A DNA stretch of 64,000 nt from Chloroflexota bacterium (GTDB lineage Bacteria > Chloroflexota > Dehalococcoidia > Lucifugimonadales > UBA3495). The translations under genes were made by a program, and so were the position numbers. Positions 8,445 through 16,728 of this stretch are shown piece after piece; positions within the stretch are counted from its first letter, which is position 1, and every line of letters starts with the position of its first letter. The stretch covers positions 1 through 64,000 of the forward strand of contig JAPPCX010000003.1 of assembly GCA_028875655.1 (NCBI GenBank), in the 5' to 3' direction. The notes under the pieces were generated by a model. The model saw only the letters and a list, made by a program, of their open reading frames with translations, was not told the DNA's origin and searched no databases.

Positions 8445-9209
8445 TTATGCTGTCATGCCGCCGTCTATGGTCAAGGTTTGCCCGGTGATGTAGCTGGCGG
8501 CGGGACTGACCAGGTACAGCACTGCCGAAGCCACGTCCTCGGCGGATCCGAACCGTCCGGCCGGCACTCGGGACAGCACCTGGTTTCGCTGTTCGTCATT
8601 CAGTTCGCCGGTCATGCCGCCGGTGTCGCCGATCTCGATGAATCCCGGCGCGACCGCGTTGACCGTGATGTTCCGGCTGGCCACCTCCCGGGCGATGGCC
8701 TTAGCAAGTCCGATCTGGCCGGCCTTGGACGCCGCATAGTTAGCCTGGCCCGGGTTGCCAGACAACCCGACCACTGACGAAACGTTAACAACCCTCCCGT
8801 AGCGTTGCCGCACCATCAGGGGTATAGCGAACCGCGTGGGCAGGAACGTGCCGCGGAGGTTGACGGTTAACACATCATCCCAGTCCTCGACGTTCATCCG
8901 CATCACCAGCCGGTCGCGGGTGATGCCGGCGTTGTTCACCAGGATGTCCAGGCGGCCCAGGCGATCCGCAGTTGTCTTGACCACCGCCTCGGCGGCGTTC
9001 TCGTCCGATACGTCGCCAGGAACCCGCAAAGCCTCGCCCCCGGCGGCCCTGATTTCATCGATCACCCGGTCCGCGGCGTTTGCGTTGGTCCGGTAGTTGA
9101 TGCCCACCGAGGCTCCGGCGGCGGCCAGCTCCTTCGCTATCGCCGCGCCGATTCCACGGGACGAGCCCGTCACCAGCGCAACCTGTCCGCTCAAGTCAAT
9201 CGTGTACAT
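8445..9209 (-). CDS. fabG: 3-oxoacyl-[acyl-carrier-protein] reductase
   Basis: A 254-residue short-chain dehydrogenase that reduces 3-oxoacyl-ACP with NADPH in fatty-acid elongation. It shows the nucleotide-binding TGSSRGIG, the NNAG motif (LVNNAGITRDRL) and the catalytic S-Y-K set in NVSSVVG and YAASKAG. The start at 9209 (MYTIDLSGQVALVTG) has a fitting ribosome site (AGGAACAGGT); a longer frame from 9242 would overlap plsX. The position directly behind plsX supports a lipid-synthesis role rather than another SDR activity. Confidence 0.88.
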   Translation of the reverse strand: MYTIDLSGQVALVTGSSRGIGAAIAKELAAAGASVGINYRTNANAADRVIDEIRAAGGEALRVPGDVSDENAAEAVVKTTADRLGRLDILVNNAGITRDRLVMRMNVEDWDDVLTVNLRGTFLPTRFAIPLMVRQRYGRVVNVSSVVGLSGNPGQANYAASKAGQIGLAKAIAREVASRNITVNAVAPGFIEIGDTGGMTGELNDEQRNQVLSRVPAGRFGSAEDVASAVLYLVSPAASYITGQTLTIDGGMTA

Positions 9210-9238
9210 GGACGCACCTGTTCCTTTATACGACACGC

Positions 9239-10276
9239 TCACGCTTCAAGCACGCCCGTATGACGCAACTCGGACAGCTCTTCCCTGAATCCTTCCACCA
9301 GATCTATGCTGTGGCAAAGCAGGCCGGTGTTGATTGCCCCGGCGATGCCCTCGGCGGTGGATGAACCATGTCCCACCATCACCAGGCCGTCCACGCCGAA
9401 CAGCGGCCCGCCCATGGTGCGGGGGAGGTTCATACTGGTCCACAACGCTCCGGCAATCTGTCTGAGCTGGGCTTCCGGCAAGAACTCGGCCAGCTGATGT
9501 TGCAGGTATGGCGCCAGCGCAGAACCCAACCCCTCAGCGAACTTGATCAGTATGTTGCCGATGAAACCGTCGCACACGATGACGTCAGCCTTGTCGGTGA
9601 AAAAGTCCATCCCCTCCACGTTGCCAACAAAATTCAGGTGGCTGTCCCGAAAGAGCGAATGACTTTCCTGTACCTGACGGTTTCCCTTAGCCGCCTCTTC
9701 TCCAACACTCAGCAATGCCACGCGGGGATTTTCAATCTGTAACCGACGCCGGGCGAACACCACGCCCAGGGCCGCGAAACTCAGCAGCAGCGACGGGCGG
9801 GCATCAACGTTGCTGCCCAAGTCAACGACGGTGGTGTTGGGGGCCAGTCCGAGGAAGTTGCCGCCGATGCACGGGCGTTCCAGACCTTCAAGCAGCCCCA
9901 ACGTGATCGTAGCCGTAGCCATGGACGCGCCGGTTGAACCTACCGACACCACCATGTCGGCTTCGCCGGCGCGCAGCAGATTCATCGCTGTCACGATAGA
10001 CGAACGGGGTTTCCGGCGTAAGGCGGATATGGGGTGCTCGTCATCCTCGATTTTGCCTTCAGAGGGCGCGATGGCGATGGGCAGAGCCTGGATGTCCGCG
10101 CCGTGTCTGGACAGTTCAGCGTCAACCGCCTCCTGGTCTCCAACCAGAGTTACGTGCAGTTGGGGATGGGCCGCCACCGCCGCCAGGGCACCGGGCACCG
10201 TAACGTCCGGGCCGTAGTCTCCCCCCATGGCGTCCAATGCGACGCGCACCCGCGCGGTATTCCCGTTACTACTCAT
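9239..10276 (-). CDS. plsX: Phosphate acyltransferase PlsX
   Basis: The 345-residue protein makes acyl-phosphate from acyl-ACP and phosphate, the first step of PlsX/PlsY phospholipid synthesis. The diagnostic N-terminus ALDAMGGDYGPDVTVPGAL is present, as are the conserved VVSVGSTGA and CDGFIGNILIKF stretches. The start codon overlaps the stop of the MaoC-like gene by one base (TAATG). Genes for dehydratase-like proteins precede it and fabG follows, making a compact fatty-acid/phospholipid block. Confidence 0.95.
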   Translation of the reverse strand: MSSNGNTARVRVALDAMGGDYGPDVTVPGALAAVAAHPQLHVTLVGDQEAVDAELSRHGADIQALPIAIAPSEGKIEDDEHPISALRRKPRSSIVTAMNLLRAGEADMVVSVGSTGASMATATITLGLLEGLERPCIGGNFLGLAPNTTVVDLGSNVDARPSLLLSFAALGVVFARRRLQIENPRVALLSVGEEAAKGNRQVQESHSLFRDSHLNFVGNVEGMDFFTDKADVIVCDGFIGNILIKFAEGLGSALAPYLQHQLAEFLPEAQLRQIAGALWTSMNLPRTMGGPLFGVDGLVMVGHGSSTAEGIAGAINTGLLCHSIDLVEGFREELSELRHTGVLEA

Positions 10277-10734
10277 TATCGAGCTGCCCCTTGCTGCTCC
10301 GTTCCGACCAGCAGGCTGGCCGTGCCGGTGATGATCCGGTCTCCATTATCGGCGTTACGTACTTCGATGTTACAGGTGATTGTCGCGCCGGTTTCCCCGG
10401 ATTCAGCCTTGGCTACGACACCGTTCGCCTCGATAGTGTCGCCGGGATACGCCGCGCCGCGGAACCTTACCCGAAGACTGCCTGAGGTCAACCAATCCGC
10501 TCCGTATGCCTTGGTCATCATTTCCGACACGAGTGTCAGCGTCAACATCCCGTGGGCGATTACGCCGCCGAACCGGGTCGCCGCCGCGAATTCGTCGTCG
10601 TAGTGTATGCGATTGTGGTCCCCGGAGGCGTTGCGATACGCATTTATGCCGTCTCGCGAGATTGCGCGCCGGACGGCCGGCAACTCATCACCTACTGCCG
10701 TACAGACGGGTGCGATGATTCCCGTGTCAACCAT
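10276..10734 (-). CDS. MaoC-like hydratase/dehydratase (HadB-like)
   Basis: A 152-residue single hot-dog protein. It carries the (R)-specific hydratase signature: a catalytic D and H in NASGDHNRIHYDDEFA, followed by the GVIAHGMLTL motif. Members hydrate 2-enoyl thioesters or, run in reverse, dehydrate 3-hydroxyacyl thioesters. I start at 10734 (MVDTGIIAPV), which overlaps the upstream partner by eight bases. With that partner it resembles the two-subunit HadA/HadB dehydratases of actinobacterial FAS-II, and plsX follows directly. Confidence 0.8.
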   Translation of the reverse strand: MVDTGIIAPVCTAVGDELPAVRRAISRDGINAYRNASGDHNRIHYDDEFAAATRFGGVIAHGMLTLTLVSEMMTKAYGADWLTSGSLRVRFRGAAYPGDTIEANGVVAKAESGETGATITCNIEVRNADNGDRIITGTASLLVGTEQQGAAR

Positions 10735-11170
10735 CGGAATCCTCGCCGGCCCGCTCGTCCGCGGATGGGGGCAGCAGGACCGTAGTGCGGCCACGCTGCA
10801 ACTCGGCGCCGGAGTCGGCGTCGGTTACGCTGTAATTTACGGTCAGGAACCGCAAGCCGCCTCTTTCACGGGGCGGGTCAACCCGCGCGGTAGTCGCGGC
10901 GGTTATTCCGATGCGTGGGGCACGGACGGTTTCTACGTCCTGTAGGCTGTGGATCGCGCCGTCGGGCAGGGACAGGCGATCCAGCAACAGGCCCACCACC
11001 CGGGCCGTCAGCATCAATGGCGGCGCGATGCCAGTGGCGCCGTAAATCGGCAGGTCGTCGCCCACCGCATCCAGGTATTCCCGTGCCGCGTCGGCAGTGA
11101 TCTGCCAGCTTCCCAAGTCTATGGCGGTGTCTTCCACAGTTATCCTGCGGCGTGCATATCCGGTATCCAT
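10727..11170 (-). CDS. MaoC-type N-domain protein (HadA-like dehydratase partner)
   Basis: This protein of about 147 residues resembles MaoC_dehydrat_N / FAS1-like dehydratase domains: an opening AREYLDAVGDDLPIYG, a GIAPPLMLTARVVGLLL segment, and a beta-rich tail ending in RGRTTVLL. It lacks the catalytic D/H motif of the next gene, as expected for the non-catalytic half of a HadAB-type heterodimer. The start is uncertain: 11170 (MDTGYARR) or 11197. It lies between lhgO and the MaoC gene. Confidence 0.65.
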   Translation of the reverse strand: MDTGYARRRITVEDTAIDLGSWQITADAAREYLDAVGDDLPIYGATGIAPPLMLTARVVGLLLDRLSLPDGAIHSLQDVETVRAPRIGITAATTARVDPPRERGGLRFLTVNYSVTDADSGAELQRGRTTVLLPPSADERAGEDSDG

Positions 11171-11204
11171 AGCGCGCCCGGATACACTATACACCATGCC
11201 CCGG

Positions 11205-12452
11205 TTACGCCTGCGGCAACCCGAAATCGTCCACCGCCATTTCTGACAGATATTCGCCAATCGCCAGCGATGACGTGGCGCCCGGCGACGGCGCGTTGAG
11301 CACGTGCAGGGCCTTCTGCCCCCGCAGGATGTGAAAGTCGTCCAGGATGGCGCCAGACGATGACACCGCCTGGGCCCGCACTCCGCTACCGCCGGGTTCC
11401 AGGTCGCTGGACTGGATTTCCGGTATCAGCTTTTGCAGGTCGCCCACGAACACCGACTTTCTGTACGAACGGTGCATCTCCTTCATACCGGTGCGCCAGT
11501 GCTTCGCGGTCATCTTCCAGAATCCGGGAAACGTCAGCGCGCCGGCCGTTTCGCCCACGCTGATGTTGCCCTTGCGATAGCCCTCCCGCGCCCACGCCAG
11601 CACCGCATTGGGGCCCGCCTCGACGTAGCCGTGGATGTTGCGCGTGTAGTGAACGCCGAGGAACGGGAACCGGGGGTCGGGCACCGGATAGATCAACCCC
11701 TTCACCAGGTCGTGGCTCGATTCGGCCAGCTTGTAGTACTCGCCGCGGAACGGGATGATGCGGACGTCGGTTTCCTCGCCCATCATACGGGCCAGCTTGT
11801 CGGCGTACAGGCCGCCACAGTTGATGACGTGTTTGGCTTGCAGCGCGCCGCGCTCGGTTTCCAGCGCCGTTCCGCTGCCAGTCTGCCGCGCCTGCCTTAC
11901 TGCTGCTCCGGTGAAGATGTCCCCGCCGGCAGACTGGAACTTGCCGGCATAGGCGTTGGCGACGCGCACGTAATCGACGATGCCGGTGTGGGGCGCCCAC
12001 AGCGCGCGCACGCCCCTGGTGTGCGGCTCAATCTCCGCCAGCCGGTCCGGCTCCACGATTTGCAGGTCGGGCACGCCGTTGGCCACTCCACGCTCGTACA
12101 GGTCCTGTAGTCGGCCCAGCTCGCTCTCGTGGGTGGCAACGATCACCTTACCGCAGGGGTCGTACTCAATCTCGTTCTCGTCGCAGAACCTGATCAGGCG
12201 GTCCTTGCCGCCCACGCAGAAACGGGCTTTCCACGAGCCGGGGCGATAGTAGATGCCGGAATGAATCACGCCGCTGTTGTGTCCGGTCTGGTGCTGGGCC
12301 AGTTGGTCCTCTTTCTCGATGACCGCGACGCTGAGATCGGGCGACCGTTCCAGCAACTGCATGGCGGTGGACAGGCCGATGATGCCGCCGCCGACAATCG
12401 CCACGTCGTAAACGCGCGTTTCCACCGAACTAGCATTGCCATTGGTCGTCAT
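11205..12452 (-). CDS. lhgO: L-2-hydroxyglutarate oxidase
   Basis: The 415-residue FAD enzyme oxidises L-2-hydroxyglutarate to 2-oxoglutarate. It shows the dinucleotide-binding AIVGGGIIGLSTA and the family-typical QTGHNSGVIHSGIYY and KARFCVGGKD. The start at 12452 follows GGAGG at the right distance; a longer frame from 12539 has no support. It is the first gene of the packed minus-strand run. Related FAD amino-acid oxidases are the main alternative, but the GHNSGVIHSG stretch favours LhgO. Confidence 0.9.
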   Translation of the reverse strand: MTTNGNASSVETRVYDVAIVGGGIIGLSTAMQLLERSPDLSVAVIEKEDQLAQHQTGHNSGVIHSGIYYRPGSWKARFCVGGKDRLIRFCDENEIEYDPCGKVIVATHESELGRLQDLYERGVANGVPDLQIVEPDRLAEIEPHTRGVRALWAPHTGIVDYVRVANAYAGKFQSAGGDIFTGAAVRQARQTGSGTALETERGALQAKHVINCGGLYADKLARMMGEETDVRIIPFRGEYYKLAESSHDLVKGLIYPVPDPRFPFLGVHYTRNIHGYVEAGPNAVLAWAREGYRKGNISVGETAGALTFPGFWKMTAKHWRTGMKEMHRSYRKSVFVGDLQKLIPEIQSSDLEPGGSGVRAQAVSSSGAILDDFHILRGQKALHVLNAPSPGATSSLAIGEYLSEMAVDDFGLPQA

Positions 12453-12542
12453 AGTTGCCTCCGAATCCGTACTGTCCACAAACGCGCATTTCACCGGCAG
12501 TTTGTCAAAACTGCGACGGCTGCGCAAGGTGCAATGCAAAGG

Positions 12543-12920
12543 TTAGAGCCCGACCTGCGCGGCCAGGCTGAGCGGCGCGAGGATGAGCGTTGCCACGAAA
12601 AACACCAGCGCAAAACAGGTTGAGGCCCAGCTCAGAAAACTCACGAAGCTTGCGATCGTCTGACCCTCGCCTAAACGGTTGTGCCAGGTGCAACAGACCG
12701 CTGCCGAAATGGCGAAGAATATAGTCGCTGCGGCGACCAGCACGCCGGGATTAACCGTCGCCCCCACTGCCAGATTGACATCTACACCGGCGACTTCGGG
12801 CTTTTCCAATAGCTGCACGACTTTCACGTTACCGCCAACCGCCGCCATCAGCAGCGCCGATATTACGGCCAACGCGAGGTTGACAGCAAGCAGGTCATAG
12901 CGTGCCCTTTGCGGCGACAT
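12543..12920 (-). CDS. Hypothetical small membrane protein
   Basis: I do not recognise this 125-residue product. It has three hydrophobic segments (about residues 10-29, 57-78 and 90-116) separated by short polar loops. No clear Shine-Dalgarno precedes the ATG. It lies between lhgO and hicB on the same strand. Confidence 0.5.
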   Translation of the reverse strand: MSPQRARYDLLAVNLALAVISALLMAAVGGNVKVVQLLEKPEVAGVDVNLAVGATVNPGVLVAAATIFFAISAAVCCTWHNRLGEGQTIASFVSFLSWASTCFALVFFVATLILAPLSLAAQVGL

Positions 12921-12950
12921 GGACGACGGGTCAGCGAAAACGGTATCGGC

Positions 12951-13724
12951 CTATACCGTTGAAACCGGCTCCCCGTAAACTTCCCGGTATTCCCTGGAAT
13001 CCAAAGACGCTTCCCGTTCCGTCAGCGCTTCCACCACAATCAGTGCGACGGTATCCGCCGCGTCAGGATGCGCCAGTACATCGGAGGCTGAACTGGGGTT
13101 GGGAATGGATGCTCCGTTGGTAGCCAGATTAGCCAAGTGGCGAGCTAACGCCGGCCGCGCCGCCTTACAGGTTTGTTCAAGGGTGTTGCCGTAAGCGACA
13201 CAACCGGGGAGGTCAGGAAAGCCGACGGAAAACTCGCCGGCCGCATCCTGGCGAACCAACGCGGCGTAGATATGATCCGCGTCAGCGCCCGCTACCGGCC
13301 GCAATGCAATGCCGGCCTTGACTGCCTCGGATTCGAAAGAATCTTCATAATAGGGCAAGTCATTCAATTCATCTTCAGTGAGCGGATCGCCGTAGATTTC
13401 GCGGTACTCGTCCGATGCCAGAAACGCCTCCAACTCCGCCTGCGCTTCTTCTTCCGTCCGTTCCGGCAGGGCTTCTACCACAATCAGTGCGATGGCATAG
13501 TCCGCGTCTTCACTAGCCAAAGCAGCATCAGGGGGGCAGGGCGGCGGGATGTGCACGCCGTCGGCGGCCATTCCTTCCAGGCACAGGGCCAAAGCTTCCC
13601 GCGCCATTTCGCGAGCTTCTTCAAAAGTATCACCGCCGGATGTACAGCCCGGAAAATCAGGAAACGTTACTCCAAAACTGCTGCCTGGGTCCTTGTGGAT
13701 CAGGGCCAGGTAAGTTCGTTCCAT
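12951..13724 (-). CDS. hicB: HicB-type antitoxin with two HicB modules
   Basis: The 257-residue protein is an internal tandem duplication. Module 1 (residues 1 to about 130) has the HicB opening and core FPDFPGCTSGGDTFEEA, and ends with EYREIYGDP. Module 2 (150-257) repeats this with FPDLPGCVAYGNTLEQ and ends with EYREVYGEP. Each module also has an ALIVVEAL strand. The start at 13724 has AGGAGG within hicA and overlaps the hicA stop by one base (TGATG); the longer frame back to 13886 lies in hicA. HicB normally binds and blocks HicA and represses the operon. There is no visible C-terminal HTH/RHH domain. Confidence 0.87.
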   Translation of the reverse strand: MERTYLALIHKDPGSSFGVTFPDFPGCTSGGDTFEEAREMAREALALCLEGMAADGVHIPPPCPPDAALASEDADYAIALIVVEALPERTEEEAQAELEAFLASDEYREIYGDPLTEDELNDLPYYEDSFESEAVKAGIALRPVAGADADHIYAALVRQDAAGEFSVGFPDLPGCVAYGNTLEQTCKAARPALARHLANLATNGASIPNPSSASDVLAHPDAADTVALIVVEALTEREASLDSREYREVYGEPVSTV

Positions 13725-13927
13725 CACCGCCTCCTTTGTGGTCGCAGCCTCACGCCAGACTGCTTTTCGATGTTCACCAGGGTTCCTATTGGGACGTCTT
13801 GCTGGGGATGGGTCACAGTGGTTGTGCCGGGTTTGTCGGGGTGTCGCATCTGGTGATGCGAACCGGTGATGTGGTGAACATACCACCCATCCTCACGCAA
13901 CAATCGCAACACCTCTCTGCTGTGCAT
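13724..13927 (-). CDS. hicA: HicA-type mRNA interferase toxin
   Basis: The 67-residue protein has the double-stranded-RNA-binding-like HicA fold: EVLRLLREDGWYVHHITGSHHQM with the catalytic histidine in GSHH, and a VPIGTLVNIEKQSG end. HicA cleaves mRNA when freed from HicB. It precedes the duplicated hicB gene, overlapping by one base. Its ATG lies only seven bases from a perfect TATAAT on the same strand, so the transcript may be leaderless. Confidence 0.88.
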   Translation of the reverse strand: MHSREVLRLLREDGWYVHHITGSHHQMRHPDKPGTTTVTHPQQDVPIGTLVNIEKQSGVRLRPQRRR

Positions 13928-13934
13928 GGGCGGT

Positions 13935-13940
13935 ATTATA
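13935..13940 (-). promoter_or_regulatory. -10 box of hicAB
   Basis: A perfect TATAAT on the minus strand lies seven bases before the hicA ATG. A matching -35 is not obvious. The spacing suggests transcription starting at or next to the ATG. Confidence 0.5.
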
Positions 13941-13964
13941 CACTCAGCTTGTGTTCAGCCCGCG

Positions 13965-13993
13965 TTGCGCCAACCCTCGGCCCTCGCTATGCT
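13965..13993 (+). promoter_or_regulatory. Sigma70-like promoter for the MmgE/PrpD gene
   Basis: TTGCGC (13965-13970) and TATGCT (13988-13993) are separated by 17 bases, ending nine bases before the ATG of the MmgE gene. This would give a leaderless or nearly leaderless message, like the divergent hicAB promoter. Confidence 0.4.
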
Positions 13994-14002
13994 TACCCTG
14001 CC

Positions 14003-15325
14003 ATGACTGCATCCCAACCTGATTTTACCCAGCGAATTGCCCGGTTCGGCGCAAGCATCGCCGCTAATCCCGACGATCTGCCCGCGCCCGTCGCCGACAT
14101 CTGCCGCGACATGATGCTCAACGCCGCCGCCGCCGCGCTGGCCGGCGCCGCTCACCCCGATGGCACCGCCATGGCTCGCGGTCTGCGCGCCATGGGTGGA
14201 AACGGACGCAGCACCATCATTGGGATGGGGCAGCGCACGTCCCCGGTATATGCCGCGCTCGTGAACGGAACACTGATCCGCCTGCTGGATTACGACGACA
14301 ATCTCTTCGACTCTACTGCGGCAAGCGCGGCGCAGGTGAATCCGACGGCCGCCGTGTTTCCGGCGGTGATGGCACTGGGCGAGATGCACGGCTATGCGGG
14401 GAACTCGGTCCTGGCGGCTTTCGCAGTGGGTTGTGAAGTCATCGCCCGACTTTCGGCGGTTCCGCAGATAGTAGGCTCCGCCGGAGCCATCGGAGCCTCC
14501 ACCGCCTCGGCCATGCTGTTCGCGCCGGAGGAAGGGACGATTGCCAACGCGGTTGGCTTGGCCGCGTTTGCCGCCGACTCCGGCGTGGCTTACGGGTCTG
14601 CCGGGGCATCCAGTCTGGCCAGTGGATACGCGGCAATGCACGGCGTCCTCGCCGCCATCACCGCCGCCGAAGAGATCGAGGCATCGCCGGCGCATGATCC
14701 GGTCGCGTCCGATGTGCTGGCCGACTTGGGACGGGACTGGCGCTTGCTGGATCCGGGTGTAACCATCCGCTTGTATCCCTGCCATCCGGCCAGCCACAGC
14801 GTCATCGATGCCGTCCTGGGATTGTCGCAACTCCATCGATTCGAGCCCCACGAAATCGCGTCCGCGCACGTTGGAGTGACCGCCGAGACGCTGGCGCATC
14901 TTCCCAATCACGTGCCCTCGGACGGCTGGCAGGCGCGCACTTCGATTGGATTCATCGCCGCTGCGACGCTGTGCCACGGCCAGCCGCTGATCAATTACTT
15001 CTCCGATGCGGCAGTACGGGATGAGGGAGTCCGAGCCGTGATGGAACGTATCTCCGTGGAGGCGACGCTTCCCGCATCCCCGCTGGCGCCCAACCCGGCC
15101 GAGGTGTCGGTTACCCTCACCGACGGGCAGGTTCTGCGCCACCGCGTTGACCATTCGCGCGGCACGCCGGCGGTGCCCCTCGACCCGGAAGAGCTGGAGG
15201 CCAAGTTCCTCTACTGCACCCGTTACATCCTGCCGGCCGACCACATCGACGAGGCCATCGCCAGCTTCCGAGGCATCGCGGAAATCGAAAACGTAACCGG
15301 CATGGCGTCCGTCCTGGGCGGCTAG
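14003..15325 (+). CDS. MmgE/PrpD family protein
   Basis: A 440-residue member of the MmgE/PrpD superfamily (2-methylcitrate dehydratase and related lyases or epimerases). Visible features are the two-helix opening, LLDYDDNLFDST (active-site-region aspartates), YPCHPASHSVIDAV and the C-terminal EVSVTLTDGQ-L. I place the start at 14003 (MTASQPDF); a frame open back to 13640 runs through hicA/hicB sequence. Family members act on 2-methylcitrate, cis-aconitate-like or other dicarboxylic substrates, which cannot be distinguished here. A distant relative is at 22497-23870. Confidence 0.85.
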   Translation: MTASQPDFTQRIARFGASIAANPDDLPAPVADICRDMMLNAAAAALAGAAHPDGTAMARGLRAMGGNGRSTIIGMGQRTSPVYAALVNGTLIRLLDYDDNLFDSTAASAAQVNPTAAVFPAVMALGEMHGYAGNSVLAAFAVGCEVIARLSAVPQIVGSAGAIGASTASAMLFAPEEGTIANAVGLAAFAADSGVAYGSAGASSLASGYAAMHGVLAAITAAEEIEASPAHDPVASDVLADLGRDWRLLDPGVTIRLYPCHPASHSVIDAVLGLSQLHRFEPHEIASAHVGVTAETLAHLPNHVPSDGWQARTSIGFIAAATLCHGQPLINYFSDAAVRDEGVRAVMERISVEATLPASPLAPNPAEVSVTLTDGQVLRHRVDHSRGTPAVPLDPEELEAKFLYCTRYILPADHIDEAIASFRGIAEIENVTGMASVLGG

Positions 15326-15392
15326 CCAAGTCAAATGAAATCCCGTTCATCCCGTTCGTCCATGTGAATAAATCCCCGGGAGGCTAAACACC

Positions 15393-16361
15393 ATGAAAGG
15401 CATCCGCGCTTACGAAACCGGCAGCCCCGACGTCCTCAAGTATGAAGAAATGCCTGAACCGGCGCCGGCGTCCGGCGAGGCGGTCGTCGCCATCCGCAAC
15501 ATCGGCGTCAACTACACCGACGTATCCAGCCGTAAGGGAACCAACCCGCCGGCGACGTTTCCCTGGACGCCGGGCCGGGAAGCCTCCGGCGTCGTCACCG
15601 CCATCGGTGAGGGCGTCACCGAGGTATCGGTAGGCGACCGGGTGGCCTACGCCATGCACACCGGCTCCTACGCTGAGCAGCAGGCAGTATCCGCTTGGTT
15701 GCTGGTGCGGATCCCCGATGAAATGGACTTTGAGACCGGCGCGGCCACGCTGCTCCAGTGCATGACGGCGCACTTCCTGGTCAACGACATCATCCCTTTA
15801 CGGGCAGGGCAGCGGGCGCTGGTTCACGCCGGCGCCGGCGGCATGGGCCTGCTGTTGATCCAGATGCTCAAGCGCATGGGGCTGCACGTGTACACCACCG
15901 TGTCCACCGATGAGAAAGCGGCCATGGCCAACGAGGCCGGCGCGGACGACGTGATCCTGTACACGCAGCAGGATTTCGAGGAGGAGATTCGCCGGATGAC
16001 CGATGGCGAGGGCGTCAAGATAATCTACGACGCGGTGGGCGCGACCACCTTCGAGAAGGGTTTGCGCATCCTGGGACGGCGCGGTTGCATGGCGCTATAC
16101 GGGCAGGCCGGCGGGCCGGTAGGCATGGTGGACTCCGGGATGCTGCGCAACGGGTCGCTGTTCCTGACCCGGCCGACGCTGGGCGACTACACCGCAACAC
16201 GCCCGGAGTTGCTGCAAAGGGCGGAGGAATGCCTGGCTTGGGTGCAATCCGGCGAAATCAAGCTCAACGTAACCCTGAACCTGCCGCTGTCAGAAGCGTC
16301 TGAAGCGCACCGCAGGCTGGAGGGACGGGAGACCACCGGGAAGATTTTGCTGACGCCGTGA
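15393..16361 (+). CDS. Quinone oxidoreductase-like MDR enzyme
   Basis: The 322-residue protein is a zinc-free medium-chain dehydrogenase/reductase of the NADPH:quinone reductase type. It has GVNYTDVSSRKG and PWTPGREASGVVTAIGEGV in the catalytic domain and the nucleotide-binding VHAGAGGMGLLLIQ in the Rossmann domain. It likely transfers hydride from NADPH to quinones or enones. The ribosome site is GGGAGG 9-14 bases before the ATG. It is a single gene between MmgE and the toxin operon. Confidence 0.87.
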   Translation: MKGIRAYETGSPDVLKYEEMPEPAPASGEAVVAIRNIGVNYTDVSSRKGTNPPATFPWTPGREASGVVTAIGEGVTEVSVGDRVAYAMHTGSYAEQQAVSAWLLVRIPDEMDFETGAATLLQCMTAHFLVNDIIPLRAGQRALVHAGAGGMGLLLIQMLKRMGLHVYTTVSTDEKAAMANEAGADDVILYTQQDFEEEIRRMTDGEGVKIIYDAVGATTFEKGLRILGRRGCMALYGQAGGPVGMVDSGMLRNGSLFLTRPTLGDYTATRPELLQRAEECLAWVQSGEIKLNVTLNLPLSEASEAHRRLEGRETTGKILLTP

Positions 16362-16410
16362 TAGACTCAAAAAGCACTGTGCAGAATCATCCGCACCGCC
16401 GGAGGAAACC

Positions 16411-16728
16411 ATGACTGAGGCAATTCCCTTTCAAGATAAACTGCATACGCTCACCGTTGAAGAATTCGGTGAGCAATACCGGTCAATCATCGAAGCCGTT
16501 TTCAAGCAGGACGGATTAGCCATCATCTTTGATGGCGACAAGCCTATAGTGGAGATAACCCGCTACGAAGAAGTACATGACCCCATCCGAGGCTCTCTCA
16601 AAGGGAAGATGGAAATCCACGGCGACATCGTATCTCCGCTACCGTCAGAATGGTACGCCTTACGCACCGACCAAGATGAAGAGTGGTACGGCCCGTACAC
16701 CGGCCAGGATGAGGAGCAACCTGCTTGA
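16411..16728 (+). CDS. Phd/YefM-like antitoxin of a VapBC-type pair
   Basis: The 105-residue protein has a VEEFGEQYRSIIEAV-type N-terminal helix region, LAIIFDGDKPIVEITRYE and the linker RGSLKGKMEIHGDI, which is common in antitoxins paired with PIN toxins of the DTHTLLW class. The following toxin start overlaps its stop by four bases. A good Shine-Dalgarno (GGAGGAAACC) precedes the ATG. It begins a four-gene overlapping transcript with DUF6884 and GIY-YIG-like proteins. Confidence 0.78.
   Translation: MTEAIPFQDKLHTLTVEEFGEQYRSIIEAVFKQDGLAIIFDGDKPIVEITRYEEVHDPIRGSLKGKMEIHGDIVSPLPSEWYALRTDQDEEWYGPYTGQDEEQPA

Noticed and set aside
12951-13886. HicB read as a 311-residue protein
   Set aside because: The first 54 residues fall inside hicA in another frame; the AGGAGG site before 13724 marks the real start.
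13955-15334. A 459-codon minus-strand frame opposite the MmgE gene
   Set aside because: The MmgE/PrpD motifs are on the plus strand; the antisense has no recognisable features.
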